The translations under genes were made by a program, and so were the position numbers. A stretch of DNA of 64,000 nt from an uncultured Bartonella sp. (GTDB taxonomy: Bacteria > Pseudomonadota > Alphaproteobacteria > Rhizobiales > Rhizobiaceae): contig CAMLCZ010000003.1 in assembly GCA_946478665.1 (NCBI GenBank), positions 1 through 64,000 of the forward strand, in the 5' to 3' direction. Shown piece by piece: positions 1-9,023 of the stretch (within the stretch, counting starts at the first letter, position 1; every line of letters starts with the position of its first letter). The notes below the pieces were generated by a model. The model had not been told where the DNA came from. It was given only the letters and a program-made list of their open reading frames with translations, and did not search any database.

Positions 1-55
1 CGAACCCGCGCGTTCAGCTTGGGAAGCTGACAGGCTACCATTACATCATACCCGC
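1..55 (-). tRNA. tRNA-Gly (anticodon CCC), 3' end cut by window
   Basis: The minus strand reads GCGGGTAT from position 55, then a D-arm (TAATGGTA), an anticodon stem TCAGC/GCTGA closing the loop TTCCCAA, and the start of the T-arm (GCGCGGGTTCG) at position 1. The anticodon is CCC, which gives glycine. The acceptor 3' strand lies outside the window, so acceptor pairing cannot be checked. Confidence 0.85.
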
Positions 56-113
56 GCAATGTTTAGCACCACAGCGATGCAATCTTCTAAGGTCGTTGTC
101 AAGCACTGTTATA

Positions 114-1208
114 TTAAAAGCTCTTAAAATGTTTGGATAGTTTCAAGCCTTGTGCCTGATAATTGGATCCAAGATCACGGCCATATAACGATTTTGGCCT
201 ACGTAGCATATGCTCATAAACTAAGTGTCCAACAATTTGACCATGTTCCAAAATAAATGGAACTTCATGGCTGCGAACTTCTAGAACTGCACGTGCGCCA
301 GTGCCGCCTGCGTCGTGATCTCCAAAACCGGGATCGAAAAATCCGGCATAGTGAACACGAAATTCACCAATTAGTGGGTCAAAAGGCGTCATTTCTGCAG
401 CATAAAGTGGTGGGACATGCACGGCTTCACGCGATACCAGTATGTAGAATTCATCAGGATCAAGAATGAGTGAATGTGAACCACGATCGTAGATTGGTTC
501 CCAAAAGTCTAAAACATCAGCTACGCCGCGTTTATCGACATCAATAACACTGGTGTGGTGTTTGCCGCGATAGCCAACAAGCCCCTTGTCATTGCCGGTT
601 AGGTCAATGGATAGCCCCACACCACCGCTTGTAATGCTTGGGATATCATCCGATACTAGCACTTCCTTTTGGTGAAGTGCGTGAAGTTCGCTTTCTGTAA
701 GTTGGCTTTTGCCTTTGCGGAAACGTATTTGTGACAGTCTTGAGCCTGTCCGGACAATCACAGGAAAAGTGCGTGGACTGATTTCTAAATAAAGTTGGCC
801 TTTATAACCAGCACAAACCTTGTCGAATTCTTGGGCATTATCCGCAATGACCCGTGTAAAAATATCAAGCCGCCCAGTGGAGCTTTTAGGGTTTGCCGAA
901 GCTGAAAGATCATCAGGTAATGTCAGGGTTTCAAGAAGCGGCACAATATAAACGCAACCTGTTTCTAGAACAGCTCCATCTGTCAGATCAAATTCGTGTA
1001 GCTTGAATTGCTCCAGCTTATCGATAACCTTTTTGCCTGGACCCGGCAGAAATGATGCACGCACGCGATAGGCTGTTTTGCCCAGACGCAGATCAAGACT
1101 TGCAGGCTGTATCTGGTCCTGATCCAATGCGCGTTCACTTTGTAAAACGCCACTTTGAAACAATGCATGGATATCGCTATCTGCTAAAATACCGCTTGAG
1201 CGTGTCAT
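114..1208 (-). CDS. dcd: 2'-deoxycytidine 5'-triphosphate deaminase, double-domain (DCD) type
   Basis: Predicted to deaminate dCTP to dUTP for dTTP synthesis in the cytosol. At 364 residues it is about twice the classical Dcd (about 190) and matches the alphaproteobacterial DCD family, in which two dUTPase-like folds are joined. The first half carries KSSTGR (substrate-loop type SSxxR) near residue 107. The second half carries HYAGFFDPGFG near residue 285, like the DPGF strand of Dcd/Dut proteins, followed by a VLEVRSHE strand. The ATG at 1208 is preceded by AAGG. It stands alone, divergent from metZ. The family call is solid; which half holds the active site I cannot say. Confidence 0.85.
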   Translation of the reverse strand: MTRSSGILADSDIHALFQSGVLQSERALDQDQIQPASLDLRLGKTAYRVRASFLPGPGKKVIDKLEQFKLHEFDLTDGAVLETGCVYIVPLLETLTLPDDLSASANPKSSTGRLDIFTRVIADNAQEFDKVCAGYKGQLYLEISPRTFPVIVRTGSRLSQIRFRKGKSQLTESELHALHQKEVLVSDDIPSITSGGVGLSIDLTGNDKGLVGYRGKHHTSVIDVDKRGVADVLDFWEPIYDRGSHSLILDPDEFYILVSREAVHVPPLYAAEMTPFDPLIGEFRVHYAGFFDPGFGDHDAGGTGARAVLEVRSHEVPFILEHGQIVGHLVYEHMLRRPKSLYGRDLGSNYQAQGLKLSKHFKSF

Positions 1209-1297
1209 GATTACTACCTTCTTACTATTTCTACTCTCTTCTTTACTCAGTTCACGGATTGACGCAAGCTATACAAGGGATTAAGGAATGTTTATCC

Positions 1298-1428
1298 CGT
1301 GGTGATTTGGCCGGCCGGCTTGCAGCCACGTTAGGTTTATTGAGAACATAAGCAAGATAAAATTGTTGCATAGAGCCCAATTTTAACTTTGTTTTTCAAT
1401 GACTTGAAATGAAAATGCTAAAAGGCCG
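1298..1428 (+). promoter_or_regulatory. SAM-II riboswitch with long insertion, upstream of metZ
   Basis: The SAM-II (metA motif) core is readable: CGTGG (1298-1302) pairs with CCACG (1326-1330) around GTGATTTGGCC and GGCTTGCAGCC. The 3' pseudoknot strand GCTAAAAGGCC is at 1417-1427, and its GGCC can pair with GGCC at 1309-1312. Between CCACGTTA and GCTAAA there are about 85 nt instead of the usual short loop. That insert contains a 7-bp hairpin, AAAATTG/CAATTTT (1359-1384). SAM-II elements turn off methionine genes when SAM binds, commonly by hiding the ribosome site, which fits metZ starting 80 nt downstream. Confidence 0.85.
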
Positions 1429-1508
1429 TGTGCTTAAGCGGTTTTTTGGCATCTTTTTTCTTTGATCTTTACCATGCGGCAAAGGTTTTACACGAAAGTA
1501 GGTGACTT

Positions 1509-2702
1509 ATGACTCTTAATCCTCATCGTAAATACCGGACAGCTACTGAAATGGTTCATGCGGGGGCTGCTCGCTCTCCTTATGGAGAGGTTTGTGAAGC
1601 AATTTACTTAACACAGGGTTTTACATATCCATCAGCCGAAGCTGCAGAAAGTCGCTTCGACGGAACAGATCCAGGGTTTGTTTATTCTCGTTATGCCAAT
1701 CCAACAACAGACATGTTTGAAAAACGAATGTGTGCTTTGGAAGGTGCTGAAAGTGCGCGTGCGCTGGCCTCTGGCATGGCAGCCGTAGCAAATGCAATTT
1801 TATGTTTTGTAAAAGCGGGAGACCACTTTGTTGCTGCGCGAGCAATGTTTGGTTCCTGTCGTTATATTATTGAACATGTATTGCCGCGTTTTGGCGTTGA
1901 AGTTTCAATTATAGACGGTCGAAAGATCGAAAATTGGGAAAAAGCAATACGCCCGAATACACGGGGTATATTTTTTGAAACGCCAGCAAATCCAACCTTG
2001 GAAATTGTTGATATTAAAGCCGTGTCAGAATTGGCTCATATGGTTGGAGCCACTGTTATTGTCGATAATGTTTTTGCAACACCACTTTATCAGAAGCCTC
2101 TGGAACTGGGTGGTGATGTTGTTGTCTATTCAACGACCAAACATATTGATGGGCATGGAAGATGTTTGGGTGGCATGATTTTGTCAAATGAAGAATGGAT
2201 GAAAGAGAACCTACAGGATTTCTTCCGTCATACAGGCCCTGGCATGAGCCCCCATACCGCTTGGCTGATGTTGAAAAGCCTTGAAACATTGCCGTTGCGC
2301 GTTGAAGCGATGACAGCATCGGCAGCGAAACTTGCCGACTTTATCAGTGGTCATAAAGCAGTGGCAAAGTGCATATATCCAGGACGTGCTGACCACCCAC
2401 AAGCCGATATTATAAAAAAGCAGATGACGGGCGGTTCGTCTATGATTGCATTTGAACTGAAAGGCGGTAAAAAAGCAGCGTTTTCATTCTGTAATCACCT
2501 TACAATCCCATTAATTTCAAATAATCTGGGTGACACGCGTTCAATTATGACACATCCAGCGACAACAACGCATCAAAGCATTGGGCCTGAAGCACGGGCT
2601 GAACTGGGGATCAGTGATGGTTTGTTGCGTTTTTCTGTTGGGTTGGAAGATATAGATGATCTTTTGGAAGATGTTGACAACGCTTTGAATGCAGCGATTT
2701 AA
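1509..2702 (+). CDS. metZ: O-succinylhomoserine sulfhydrylase
   Basis: PLP enzyme of the Cys/Met metabolism family (fold type I) that makes homocysteine from O-succinylhomoserine and sulfide. At 397 residues it has the normal length. The cofactor motif STTKHIDGHGR puts the Schiff-base lysine at K211; VYSRYANPT near residue 58 and ETPANP near 157 are family signatures. ATG at 1509 follows AGGTG at 5 nt. The SAM-II element upstream supports a methionine role over cystathionine lyase, and the MetZ-like NPT and TTHQS signatures fit. A near-perfect hairpin follows the stop. MetZ versus O-acetylhomoserine sulfhydrylase cannot be fully separated by eye. Confidence 0.9.
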   Translation: MTLNPHRKYRTATEMVHAGAARSPYGEVCEAIYLTQGFTYPSAEAAESRFDGTDPGFVYSRYANPTTDMFEKRMCALEGAESARALASGMAAVANAILCFVKAGDHFVAARAMFGSCRYIIEHVLPRFGVEVSIIDGRKIENWEKAIRPNTRGIFFETPANPTLEIVDIKAVSELAHMVGATVIVDNVFATPLYQKPLELGGDVVVYSTTKHIDGHGRCLGGMILSNEEWMKENLQDFFRHTGPGMSPHTAWLMLKSLETLPLRVEAMTASAAKLADFISGHKAVAKCIYPGRADHPQADIIKKQMTGGSSMIAFELKGGKKAAFSFCNHLTIPLISNNLGDTRSIMTHPATTTHQSIGPEARAELGISDGLLRFSVGLEDIDDLLEDVDNALNAAI

Positions 2703-2710
2703 TTTTTAGT

Positions 2711-2743
2711 ATAGGCGTGAGCTTAAACGAAGCTCACGCCTAT
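2711..2743 (+). terminator. strong hairpin after metZ
   Basis: A perfect 14-bp inverted repeat (ATAGGCGTGAGCTT / AAGCTCACGCCTAT) with a 5-nt loop lies 8 nt after the metZ stop. It is followed by TGTATTA rather than a long T-run, so it may act as a terminator or as a 3'-end stabiliser. Confidence 0.7.
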
Positions 2744-2843
2744 TGTATTACTATAATTATTCTAAATGATTTTAACCATTAGTTCTGTGCATTGACTTGC
2801 CATGTCTCTATACGTTGCTGGTTAAATCATTTATAGTTGCGTT

Positions 2844-4739
2844 ATGACAATACGCCATCTCAGCGAAACTATTATCAATCAAATTGCCGCCGGTGAAGTT
2901 ATTGAACGTCCGGCGAGTGTTGTGAAAGAACTTGTCGAAAACGCTATTGATGCGGGTGCGACACGGATAGAAATTGTCACCGCAGGCGGTGGCAAGAGCC
3001 TTATCCGTGTGAGTGATAATGGCTGCGGTATTCCAAGTGATGAATTGGAATTGGCAATATCACGACATTGCACCTCAAAAATGGGCGATAATGTCCATGA
3101 TATTCGCTCGCTTGGGTTTAGAGGTGAAGCGCTACCGTCCATTGGTTCTGTTGCCAAGTTGAAGCTCACATCGCGTACAGAAGACGCAGAAAATGGTGCA
3201 GAAATTACTGTTGCTGCTGGCCATATTGAAGGGCCAAGGCCTGCGGCTGCAAATCGTGGAACAATTGTTGAAGTAAAAGATCTGTTTTTTGTAACACCAG
3301 CACGATTAAAATTTATGAAGACAGATCGGGCTGAAGCAGCAGCAATCACAGATGTTGTAAAGCGCATTGCACTAGCATTTCCTGAAGTGAGATTTTCCCT
3401 TTCTGGCAGTGACCGTTCCATGCTGGAGTTGCCAGCAACAGGGGAGGGGCTGGACGGACAGTTACAACGCATAACGCAAATTATGGGAAAAGATTTTGCT
3501 CCCAATAGCATTGCATTGGATGCTGAGCGAGAAGGCGTTCAATTGCGTGGTTTTGCCGGAATACCATCATACAATCGTGGAAATAGCCTATACCAATTTG
3601 CTTATGTCAACGGGCGTCCAGTCAAGGATAAGTTGATATGGGGCGCAATCAGAGGGGCTTACGCCGACACGATTGCACGAGATCGCCATTCTGTTTGTGT
3701 GCTGTTTATTGACCTTCCACCAATGGATGTTGATGTTAATGTGCATCCAGCAAAAGCAGACGTGCGGTTTCGGGATCAAGGTTTGGTTCGTGGTCTTATT
3801 GTTGGGGGGATAAGAGAAGCGCTGACCCATGCTGGTATTCGACCAGCATCAACAGGAACAGACGCGATGCTTGCGGCATTTCGTCCAGAGGGAGCGCCAA
3901 TAACAAGGCCTTCGTCCTTTGGTAGTAACTCAACATCATATACCAGTGGTTCTTCAACGTCTTATACGCCGAGCTTTTCTCACCCGACATTCAGTCGTCA
4001 GCCCGTGCCGCCAGCTGCGCATATGGTCAATAAACCTCTGTATCAGGCACCTCATGGAAGTTTGCACGAAGATAATGGCTCGGCAATATTAGGTGATTTT
4101 GATTTACCGGCAAGTGACAGCCGTCCATCGAACGAAATTCCCACCACACAGGAATTGAATTATCCGTTAGGGGCGGCACGTGCCCAGATTCATAAGAATT
4201 ATATTATCTCGCAAACGGAAGACAGTCTTATCATTGTTGACCAACATGCCGCACATGAACGCTTGGTTTATGAAGCTTTAAAAGAAGCACTATATGCCAA
4301 ACCCTTAGCATCACAAATGTTGCTTATTCCAGAAATCGTTGAGTTGCCGGAAGAAGATGCAACAAGACTTCTGACACATACAGAAACACTGGAAAAATTT
4401 GGTTTAAAAATTGAACCTTTTGGTCCTGGTGCTATCGCTGTTCGGGAAACACCAGCGATGCTGGGAGAAGTTGATGCCAAGGGACTAATAAAAGATCTAG
4501 CGGACGAAGCTGCCGATTACGACACAGCAAATGGCTTAAAAGCAATCTTGGATTATGTGGCAGCAACCATGGCTTGCCATGGTTCTGTCCGTTCGGGGCG
4601 TCTTTTGCGGGCAGAAGAAATGAATGCTTTATTACGTCAAATGGAAGCAACACCAGGTTCTGGAACTTGTAACCATGGTCGCCCAACATATATTGAGCTG
4701 AAACTGACAGATATTGAAAAGCTATTTGGTCGCCGTTGA
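2844..4739 (+). CDS. mutL: DNA mismatch repair protein MutL (endonuclease type)
   Basis: Couples mismatch recognition by MutS to strand incision. The N-terminal GHKL ATPase shows [27 protein letters not shown] and GFRGEAL within the first 110 residues. A linker rich in Ser, Thr and Pro covers roughly residues 340-440. The C-terminal dimerisation domain carries [12 protein letters not shown] (D at residue 466), which fits the metal-binding endonuclease motif DQHA-x2-E-x4-E. The partner motifs [16 protein letters not shown] and the terminal FGRR are also present. This MutL should therefore nick DNA itself, as expected for a MutH-less alphaproteobacterium. Length (631) is typical. Confidence 0.95.
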   Translation: MTIRHLSETIINQIAAGEVIERPASVVKELVENAIDAGATRIEIVTAGGGKSLIRVSDNGCGIPSDELELAISRHCTSKMGDNVHDIRSLGFRGEALPSIGSVAKLKLTSRTEDAENGAEITVAAGHIEGPRPAAANRGTIVEVKDLFFVTPARLKFMKTDRAEAAAITDVVKRIALAFPEVRFSLSGSDRSMLELPATGEGLDGQLQRITQIMGKDFAPNSIALDAEREGVQLRGFAGIPSYNRGNSLYQFAYVNGRPVKDKLIWGAIRGAYADTIARDRHSVCVLFIDLPPMDVDVNVHPAKADVRFRDQGLVRGLIVGGIREALTHAGIRPASTGTDAMLAAFRPEGAPITRPSSFGSNSTSYTSGSSTSYTPSFSHPTFSRQPVPPAAHMVNKPLYQAPHGSLHEDNGSAILGDFDLPASDSRPSNEIPTTQELNYPLGAARAQIHKNYIISQTEDSLIIVDQHAAHERLVYEALKEALYAKPLASQMLLIPEIVELPEEDATRLLTHTETLEKFGLKIEPFGPGAIAVRETPAMLGEVDAKGLIKDLADEAADYDTANGLKAILDYVAATMACHGSVRSGRLLRAEEMNALLRQMEATPGSGTCNHGRPTYIELKLTDIEKLFGRR

Positions 4740-5128
4740 TTGGTTTTCCGAGATGATTGGTATCAAAATCATGGTCGTCTGAAAACTGTATTCCATCTCT
4801 TGAAAACGTCATTCGTTTTGTTGGATATATCTTCAATTTTCTGGATAGATCCCTGTCTTTCTTCATCTTTGTAATTTGATCGCTTTGTGATGAAATCAAG
4901 TGTTGCTCGATGACATTGCGTTATCGCGGATCACCATTAATGTAATGAAAAAATAAGCCGTGGAATGTTATTGATGATCTTGCGCAATTAAAGTGCTGCA
5001 TGGTTAAACAAATATAGGTTCATGACATTGACGTTACCGACAATTCAATGAAAGAAATTGAGTTGCTATAACCATATTTGCTGACTATGTTATGACGAAT
5101 AGCGGAATAGTGCGAAAGGTAATAAATA
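4740..5128. other. gene-free interval between mutL and the DUF2093 gene
   Basis: About 390 AT-rich bases with no credible reading frame. It must hold the promoter of the downstream DUF2093 gene; I see no strong hairpin or repeat. Confidence 0.5.
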
Positions 5129-5368
5129 ATGATTTTTTCTGGTGGTGAACGAGAAGCTGAAATTCATTATTTTAGTGGAGATTATGAAGTCGTTAAACAT
5201 GGTACATATGTTTTATGTGCTGTAACAGGCGAGAAAATTCCGCTTGATGATTTGAAATATTGGAATGCTATCCGCCAGGAAGCATATGCAAGTTGCGAGA
5301 TCTCTTATCAAAGAGAGTTGGAATGTGATCCCCGTTTACGTAAATTGCTTGGATCAACAAAAGCTTAA
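5129..5368 (+). CDS. DUF2093 family small protein
   Basis: A 79-residue soluble protein matching the short alphaproteobacterial family DUF2093, with the conserved core EAEIHYFSGDYEV, VLCAVTG and IPLDDLKYWN. Its function is unknown. CAVTG-x2-IPLDDL looks like a small treble-clef remnant with a single Cys, but I would not assign metal binding. It is preceded by GAAAGGT before the ATG and followed by a strong terminator. Its position between mutL and lpxK is typical for this bacterial order. Confidence 0.8.
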   Translation: MIFSGGEREAEIHYFSGDYEVVKHGTYVLCAVTGEKIPLDDLKYWNAIRQEAYASCEISYQRELECDPRLRKLLGSTKA

Positions 5369-5422
5369 AACTTATAGTGTGTGAACTTAAGTTATCAGAG
5401 TTCATCTATGAATAAAGCAGGT

Positions 5423-5455
5423 AGCACCTTATTGCGATAGGGTGCTTCTTTTTTT
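5423..5455 (+). terminator. intrinsic terminator of the DUF2093 gene, overlapping the 3' end of lpxK
   Basis: AGCACCTTAT / ATAGGGTGCT with a short loop, followed by TCTTTTTTT on the plus strand. The hairpin lies partly inside the last codons of the convergent lpxK gene. Confidence 0.8.
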
Positions 5456-6457
5456 GAAGCGCTCAAGTGTTTCTTGGATAATAAATCGGCAGAAGTCTTG
5501 CTTCTCGAATGAAACGCTGACATCAAAAACGCATAACTCATCAATTAATTTATTCGATTTGTCATTTTTAAGACGAACAAAGTCTTTTGCTGTTGTCGCG
5601 GGTGTCAAATTCTTGGCGATTGCTGTTTTTTGGATACTGTCCAATTCATTCTCGGTATAAAAATGATGGTCGGCATAGATGCGCTTTTCTTCAATTATGC
5701 CGTCCATCTCAATTATTGAGTTGAAAAATTTTTCAGGATTACCAATTCCTGCAAAAGCTAAAAACCGTTTATCCGCAACAGGCTGTGAGGCAGAAGGAAC
5801 AAGTTTAGCCAAACATAATGGCTTATCCGCATTTTCAGCCATGTTGATGATATCGTCTTTTTGGGCACCATTACCAATGACAAGAATACTATCGGCAAAA
5901 TCCAATTGCGTTTCCAAAGGCGCACGTAAAGGCCCTGCTGGAAAAACAGCACCGTTTCCAACACCTCTTAAACTATCCACAACAACCAGAGAATAATCAA
6001 TTGTAAGTCGACGACTCTGAAATCCATCATCCATTAAAATAAGGTCGCACCCTTCAAGCTTTAAAAGTTCGGCAGCCTTAAAGCGATCTCTTCCTATGGC
6101 AACAGGTGCATGTTGTGCGAGTAAAATTGGTTCGTCGCCAACATTATCGGCGTTGTCAAAGGCGGGGTTTACAATATGTGCGTGTTTAATCTTGCCGCCA
6201 TAACCGCGTGATACAATGCCTGGCTTGAGCCCCATTGATTTTGCAATATTGGCTAACATTATTGCAACGGGTGTTTTGCCAGTGCCCCCTAGAGTAAAAT
6301 TGCCAATGCACAGCACTGGTAAACCAACAGATGGGATATCTTTCCGCTCCATCGTTTTGCGTGCAAAATAACCATAAATGGCTGATATCGGTGACAGTAA
6401 ATGCCGCGCCAATTTTTGTTGCTCATTCCACCAGAAGCGGGGAGCTTCACCAGCCAT
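5429..6457 (-). CDS. lpxK: tetraacyldisaccharide 4'-kinase
   Basis: Phosphorylates the 4' position of the lipid A disaccharide precursor to give lipid IVA at the inner face of the cytoplasmic membrane. At 342 residues it has the usual LpxK length. The N-terminal membrane-associated helix is followed by a P-loop, GNFTLGGTGKTP near residues 52-63, then GIVSRGYGG near 80 and LMDDGFQSR near 140. It is the third gene of a minus-strand unit with the acyltransferase and waaA. Its start overlaps the waaA stop by 11 nt, which suggests translational coupling. Confidence 0.95.
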   Translation of the reverse strand: MAGEAPRFWWNEQQKLARHLLSPISAIYGYFARKTMERKDIPSVGLPVLCIGNFTLGGTGKTPVAIMLANIAKSMGLKPGIVSRGYGGKIKHAHIVNPAFDNADNVGDEPILLAQHAPVAIGRDRFKAAELLKLEGCDLILMDDGFQSRRLTIDYSLVVVDSLRGVGNGAVFPAGPLRAPLETQLDFADSILVIGNGAQKDDIINMAENADKPLCLAKLVPSASQPVADKRFLAFAGIGNPEKFFNSIIEMDGIIEEKRIYADHHFYTENELDSIQKTAIAKNLTPATTAKDFVRLKNDKSNKLIDELCVFDVSVSFEKQDFCRFIIQETLERFKKRSTLSQ

Positions 6458-7769
6458 GGTTGGTGTCCTGATGATGAAGTTTTGCTTGCATAACCAACGG
6501 TTCTATAAAAGGGCGCAACACTTTGAGTGTCCGTTCCAAGGCGCCACTCATATTGGTTGCTGTATCGTAAGCGGCTTTTATCATTTCTTCTCGTACAGTC
6601 TCATGCGTCAACAATGTGTTGACCTGAACTGCGAGTTGTGTCGCATCTTCAACCATTTTGGCAGCTTTGTTTTGAAAAAAAGCAGCAAATGTATCTTTGA
6701 AATTTTCTACATGGGGGCCAGTAATGATGGCAGATCCTATTAGCGCTGGTTCAAGTGGGTTATGTCCACCTTTGTCTGTCAGCGATTTGCCGATAAAAGC
6801 TACTTTTGCCAAACGTAAGAAAATTCCCATTTCGCCAATACTATCCACAAGCAGAATATCGGTTCCATAAGAGGGAAGGGTGTTGTCACTACGGCGTGTT
6901 ACAATAAGCTGTTTGTCAACAAGTTGCTCGGCAATTGCATCGGCACGCTCTGGATGCCTTGGAACAATAATGGTTAGCAAATTGGGTATTCTTGTTTTTA
7001 AAGCGGCATGAACTTCAGCGGCAATATTTTCTTCCCCCTCATGAGTAGAAATAGCAGCCCAAACAGGACGGTCTCCAATCGCCGAGCGATATTTCGTCAA
7101 TAATTCCTTATTGCCTATAGGGGCAGTATCGGCTTTCAAATTGCCTGAAACAGCAACCATCTTTACGCCAAGAGAATGATATTGTTCCGCATCATTTTCA
7201 CTTTGCCCAATAGCCGCATCTATTTGACGGAAAATATGTGAAGCAAGTGCCGGACGTTTTTGCCAGGACTTGAATGACTTTTCCGACATATGTGCGTTAA
7301 TCATCACCTGTGGAATGTGACGGCGAGCCAACCCATTAATACGCAATGGCCAAATTTCAGACTCGCAAACCAAAGCCAGATCAGGTTTCCAGTAATCAAG
7401 AAATCTGCGAATAGCAGGTTTTACGTCAAGTGGCGCATATTGGTGAATAATCCGGCTACCAAATCGGTTTTCAATAAGATTGGCAGACGTAACTGTACCC
7501 GTTGTTAACAGCACTTGGATATTAAGCGATAATATATGGTCTATAAGTGGTACAAGTGCCAATGTCTCACCCACACTCGCTGCATGAAGCCAAACAAGCG
7601 GGCCACTCGGACGCGGTTGGCTGCTGCGTCCCATACGTTCTTTTTTTCGGCTGGGGTCTTCTTTGCCGCGTGCGGCACGAACAGAAAGATAAAAAGGGAT
7701 TATTGGGCTAAGACAGCTACCCGCTAAACGATAAAGGTATAAAGCCGTTTGAACTTTTAATCCCATCAT
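6447..7769 (-). CDS. waaA: 3-deoxy-D-manno-octulosonic acid (Kdo) transferase
   Basis: GT-B glycosyltransferase that adds Kdo to lipid IVA on the cytoplasmic face of the inner membrane. The N-terminal membrane anchor and the motif WLHAASVGE near residue 60 belong to the Kdo transferase N domain. The C-terminal half contains VPRHPERAD near 250 and GHNPLEPALIG near 340, the nucleotide-sugar end of the fold. Length (440) is normal. It lies between the DUF374 acyltransferase (8 nt gap) and lpxK (overlap). Whether it adds one or two Kdo residues cannot be read from the sequence. Confidence 0.95.
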   Translation of the reverse strand: MMGLKVQTALYLYRLAGSCLSPIIPFYLSVRAARGKEDPSRKKERMGRSSQPRPSGPLVWLHAASVGETLALVPLIDHILSLNIQVLLTTGTVTSANLIENRFGSRIIHQYAPLDVKPAIRRFLDYWKPDLALVCESEIWPLRINGLARRHIPQVMINAHMSEKSFKSWQKRPALASHIFRQIDAAIGQSENDAEQYHSLGVKMVAVSGNLKADTAPIGNKELLTKYRSAIGDRPVWAAISTHEGEENIAAEVHAALKTRIPNLLTIIVPRHPERADAIAEQLVDKQLIVTRRSDNTLPSYGTDILLVDSIGEMGIFLRLAKVAFIGKSLTDKGGHNPLEPALIGSAIITGPHVENFKDTFAAFFQNKAAKMVEDATQLAVQVNTLLTHETVREEMIKAAYDTATNMSGALERTLKVLRPFIEPLVMQAKLHHQDTNHGW

Positions 7770-7777
7770 ACGCCCCC

Positions 7778-8533
7778 TTATTTTCCTGCTTTTAGACGCA
7801 TCGCTGCATCTTCTGTCAGGCGGTTCATAATCTCTGTAAGTTCCATACGCTTTTGTTCAAGCATATCATCATCGGCATCACTAGGAACATAAAATGCATC
7901 TCCCATCAAAAACACCGATCTGCCGAAAGGAAGAGGAATGGCTGTTTTGTCCCAAGTTTTTTCAAGGATCTTTTCACGAGAAAACGAATAAATATAAGGC
8001 ACAATTGGGCGACCAGACAATTTCGCTAATAAAATTATTCCTTTGCCTGCCTCGCGCGCTGTTCCATGCGCAATATCGGCTATCATTGCAGCTGTTTCAC
8101 CAGATTTTAGGGCATTTTTCAGTGTCAATAGCGCCCGCGCACCGCCTTTATCGGCATTTTGACGTTTACTACGCCCACCAGAACCACGCACAGTTTCAAG
8201 GCCAAGCTTTTCCCCCACTCGTGCATTAATTTCTGCATCGGCAGAACGCGAAAACATTGCAATGATCTTTTCACCCTTAGGGCGTAAAAAAGGCCCCATA
8301 ATGTGGCGACCGTGCCAAAATGTGATGATAAATGGATTATAGGCAGCATGTGCCTTTCTCGGATCATCTGAACATTTTAATTTAGGATTGGTCCAATAAA
8401 CCAGACGCAAATAGTTAGCCATCAACGAAACGATGATAGCTTTCGTAATTTTGGCATTCATTAATGGATAACGAATTTTGCGCCAGAAACGGTTTAAAAA
8501 ACCTGATCTTTTTTCTTTCTTGTTTTCGGTCAT
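7778..8533 (-). CDS. DUF374 lysophospholipid/lipid A acyltransferase-like protein
   Basis: A 251-residue protein with one N-terminal hydrophobic segment (about residues 28-47) and the DUF374 core: WHGRHIMGPF near residue 75, MFSRSADAE near 94, VRGSGGRSKRQ near 115 and GETAAMIADIAHGTAR near 145. DUF374 members are relatives of the PlsC/LpxL acyltransferases, and LpxJ of Campylobacterota, a late lipid A acyltransferase, belongs here. Its place directly before waaA and lpxK makes a lipid A acylation role likely. The substrate is inferred only. The ATG at 8533 begins a three-gene unit. Confidence 0.85.
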   Translation of the reverse strand: MTENKKEKRSGFLNRFWRKIRYPLMNAKITKAIIVSLMANYLRLVYWTNPKLKCSDDPRKAHAAYNPFIITFWHGRHIMGPFLRPKGEKIIAMFSRSADAEINARVGEKLGLETVRGSGGRSKRQNADKGGARALLTLKNALKSGETAAMIADIAHGTAREAGKGIILLAKLSGRPIVPYIYSFSREKILEKTWDKTAIPLPFGRSVFLMGDAFYVPSDADDDMLEQKRMELTEIMNRLTEDAAMRLKAGK

Positions 8534-8732
8534 TCAATTGTCGAACCGACCGTATAAATACGGTAGATGGCAACCCTCTTGTTTAAAAAATCGATTAAAT
8601 CCCCGCAACCGCGTATTCAAAATATTCCAAATTTAGTTTTTGGAACTTGGATAGTCCTTCTATAAGGTCAAGATAAACCTCTTTAAAACGCAAGTCAGTT
8701 TCAATCTACCGTCCAACAGCTTTATCAACCTG

Positions 8733-8978
8733 TTAATCAGCTTCGGATGCGTCAGGATCCAGTAAACGATGCAAGTGCACAATATAATAACGCTGAAGTG
8801 CATTGTCTACACTGGCTTGCGCTTTTGCACGCCAAGCATTTTCAGCTGATTTGTAATTTGGGAAAATACCGACAATATCAAGATTATCAAGATCGCGGAA
8901 TTCATCACTGTCGAGACTCGTCAATTCTCCTCCGAAAACGAGGTGTAACAGTTGTTTCTTCTCACCATGCGCACTCAT
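8733..8978 (-). CDS. DUF4170 family small protein
   Basis: An 81-residue soluble protein matching DUF4170, with core KQLLHLVFGGELTSL, VGIFPNY, AENAWRAKAQ and YYIVHLHRLLDP. I chose the ATG at 8978 because a perfect AGGAGG lies 5 nt upstream; a longer frame to 9011 has no better site. Function is unknown. It follows cysQ by about 45 nt on the same strand and precedes the acyltransferase-waaA-lpxK unit by 200 nt, an order typical of Hyphomicrobiales. Confidence 0.85.
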   Translation of the reverse strand: MSAHGEKKQLLHLVFGGELTSLDSDEFRDLDNLDIVGIFPNYKSAENAWRAKAQASVDNALQRYYIVHLHRLLDPDASEAD

Positions 8979-9023
8979 ATAAGCCTCCTGACTTTCAATT
9001 CTCCTCGGCAAGGTATCAATTGA

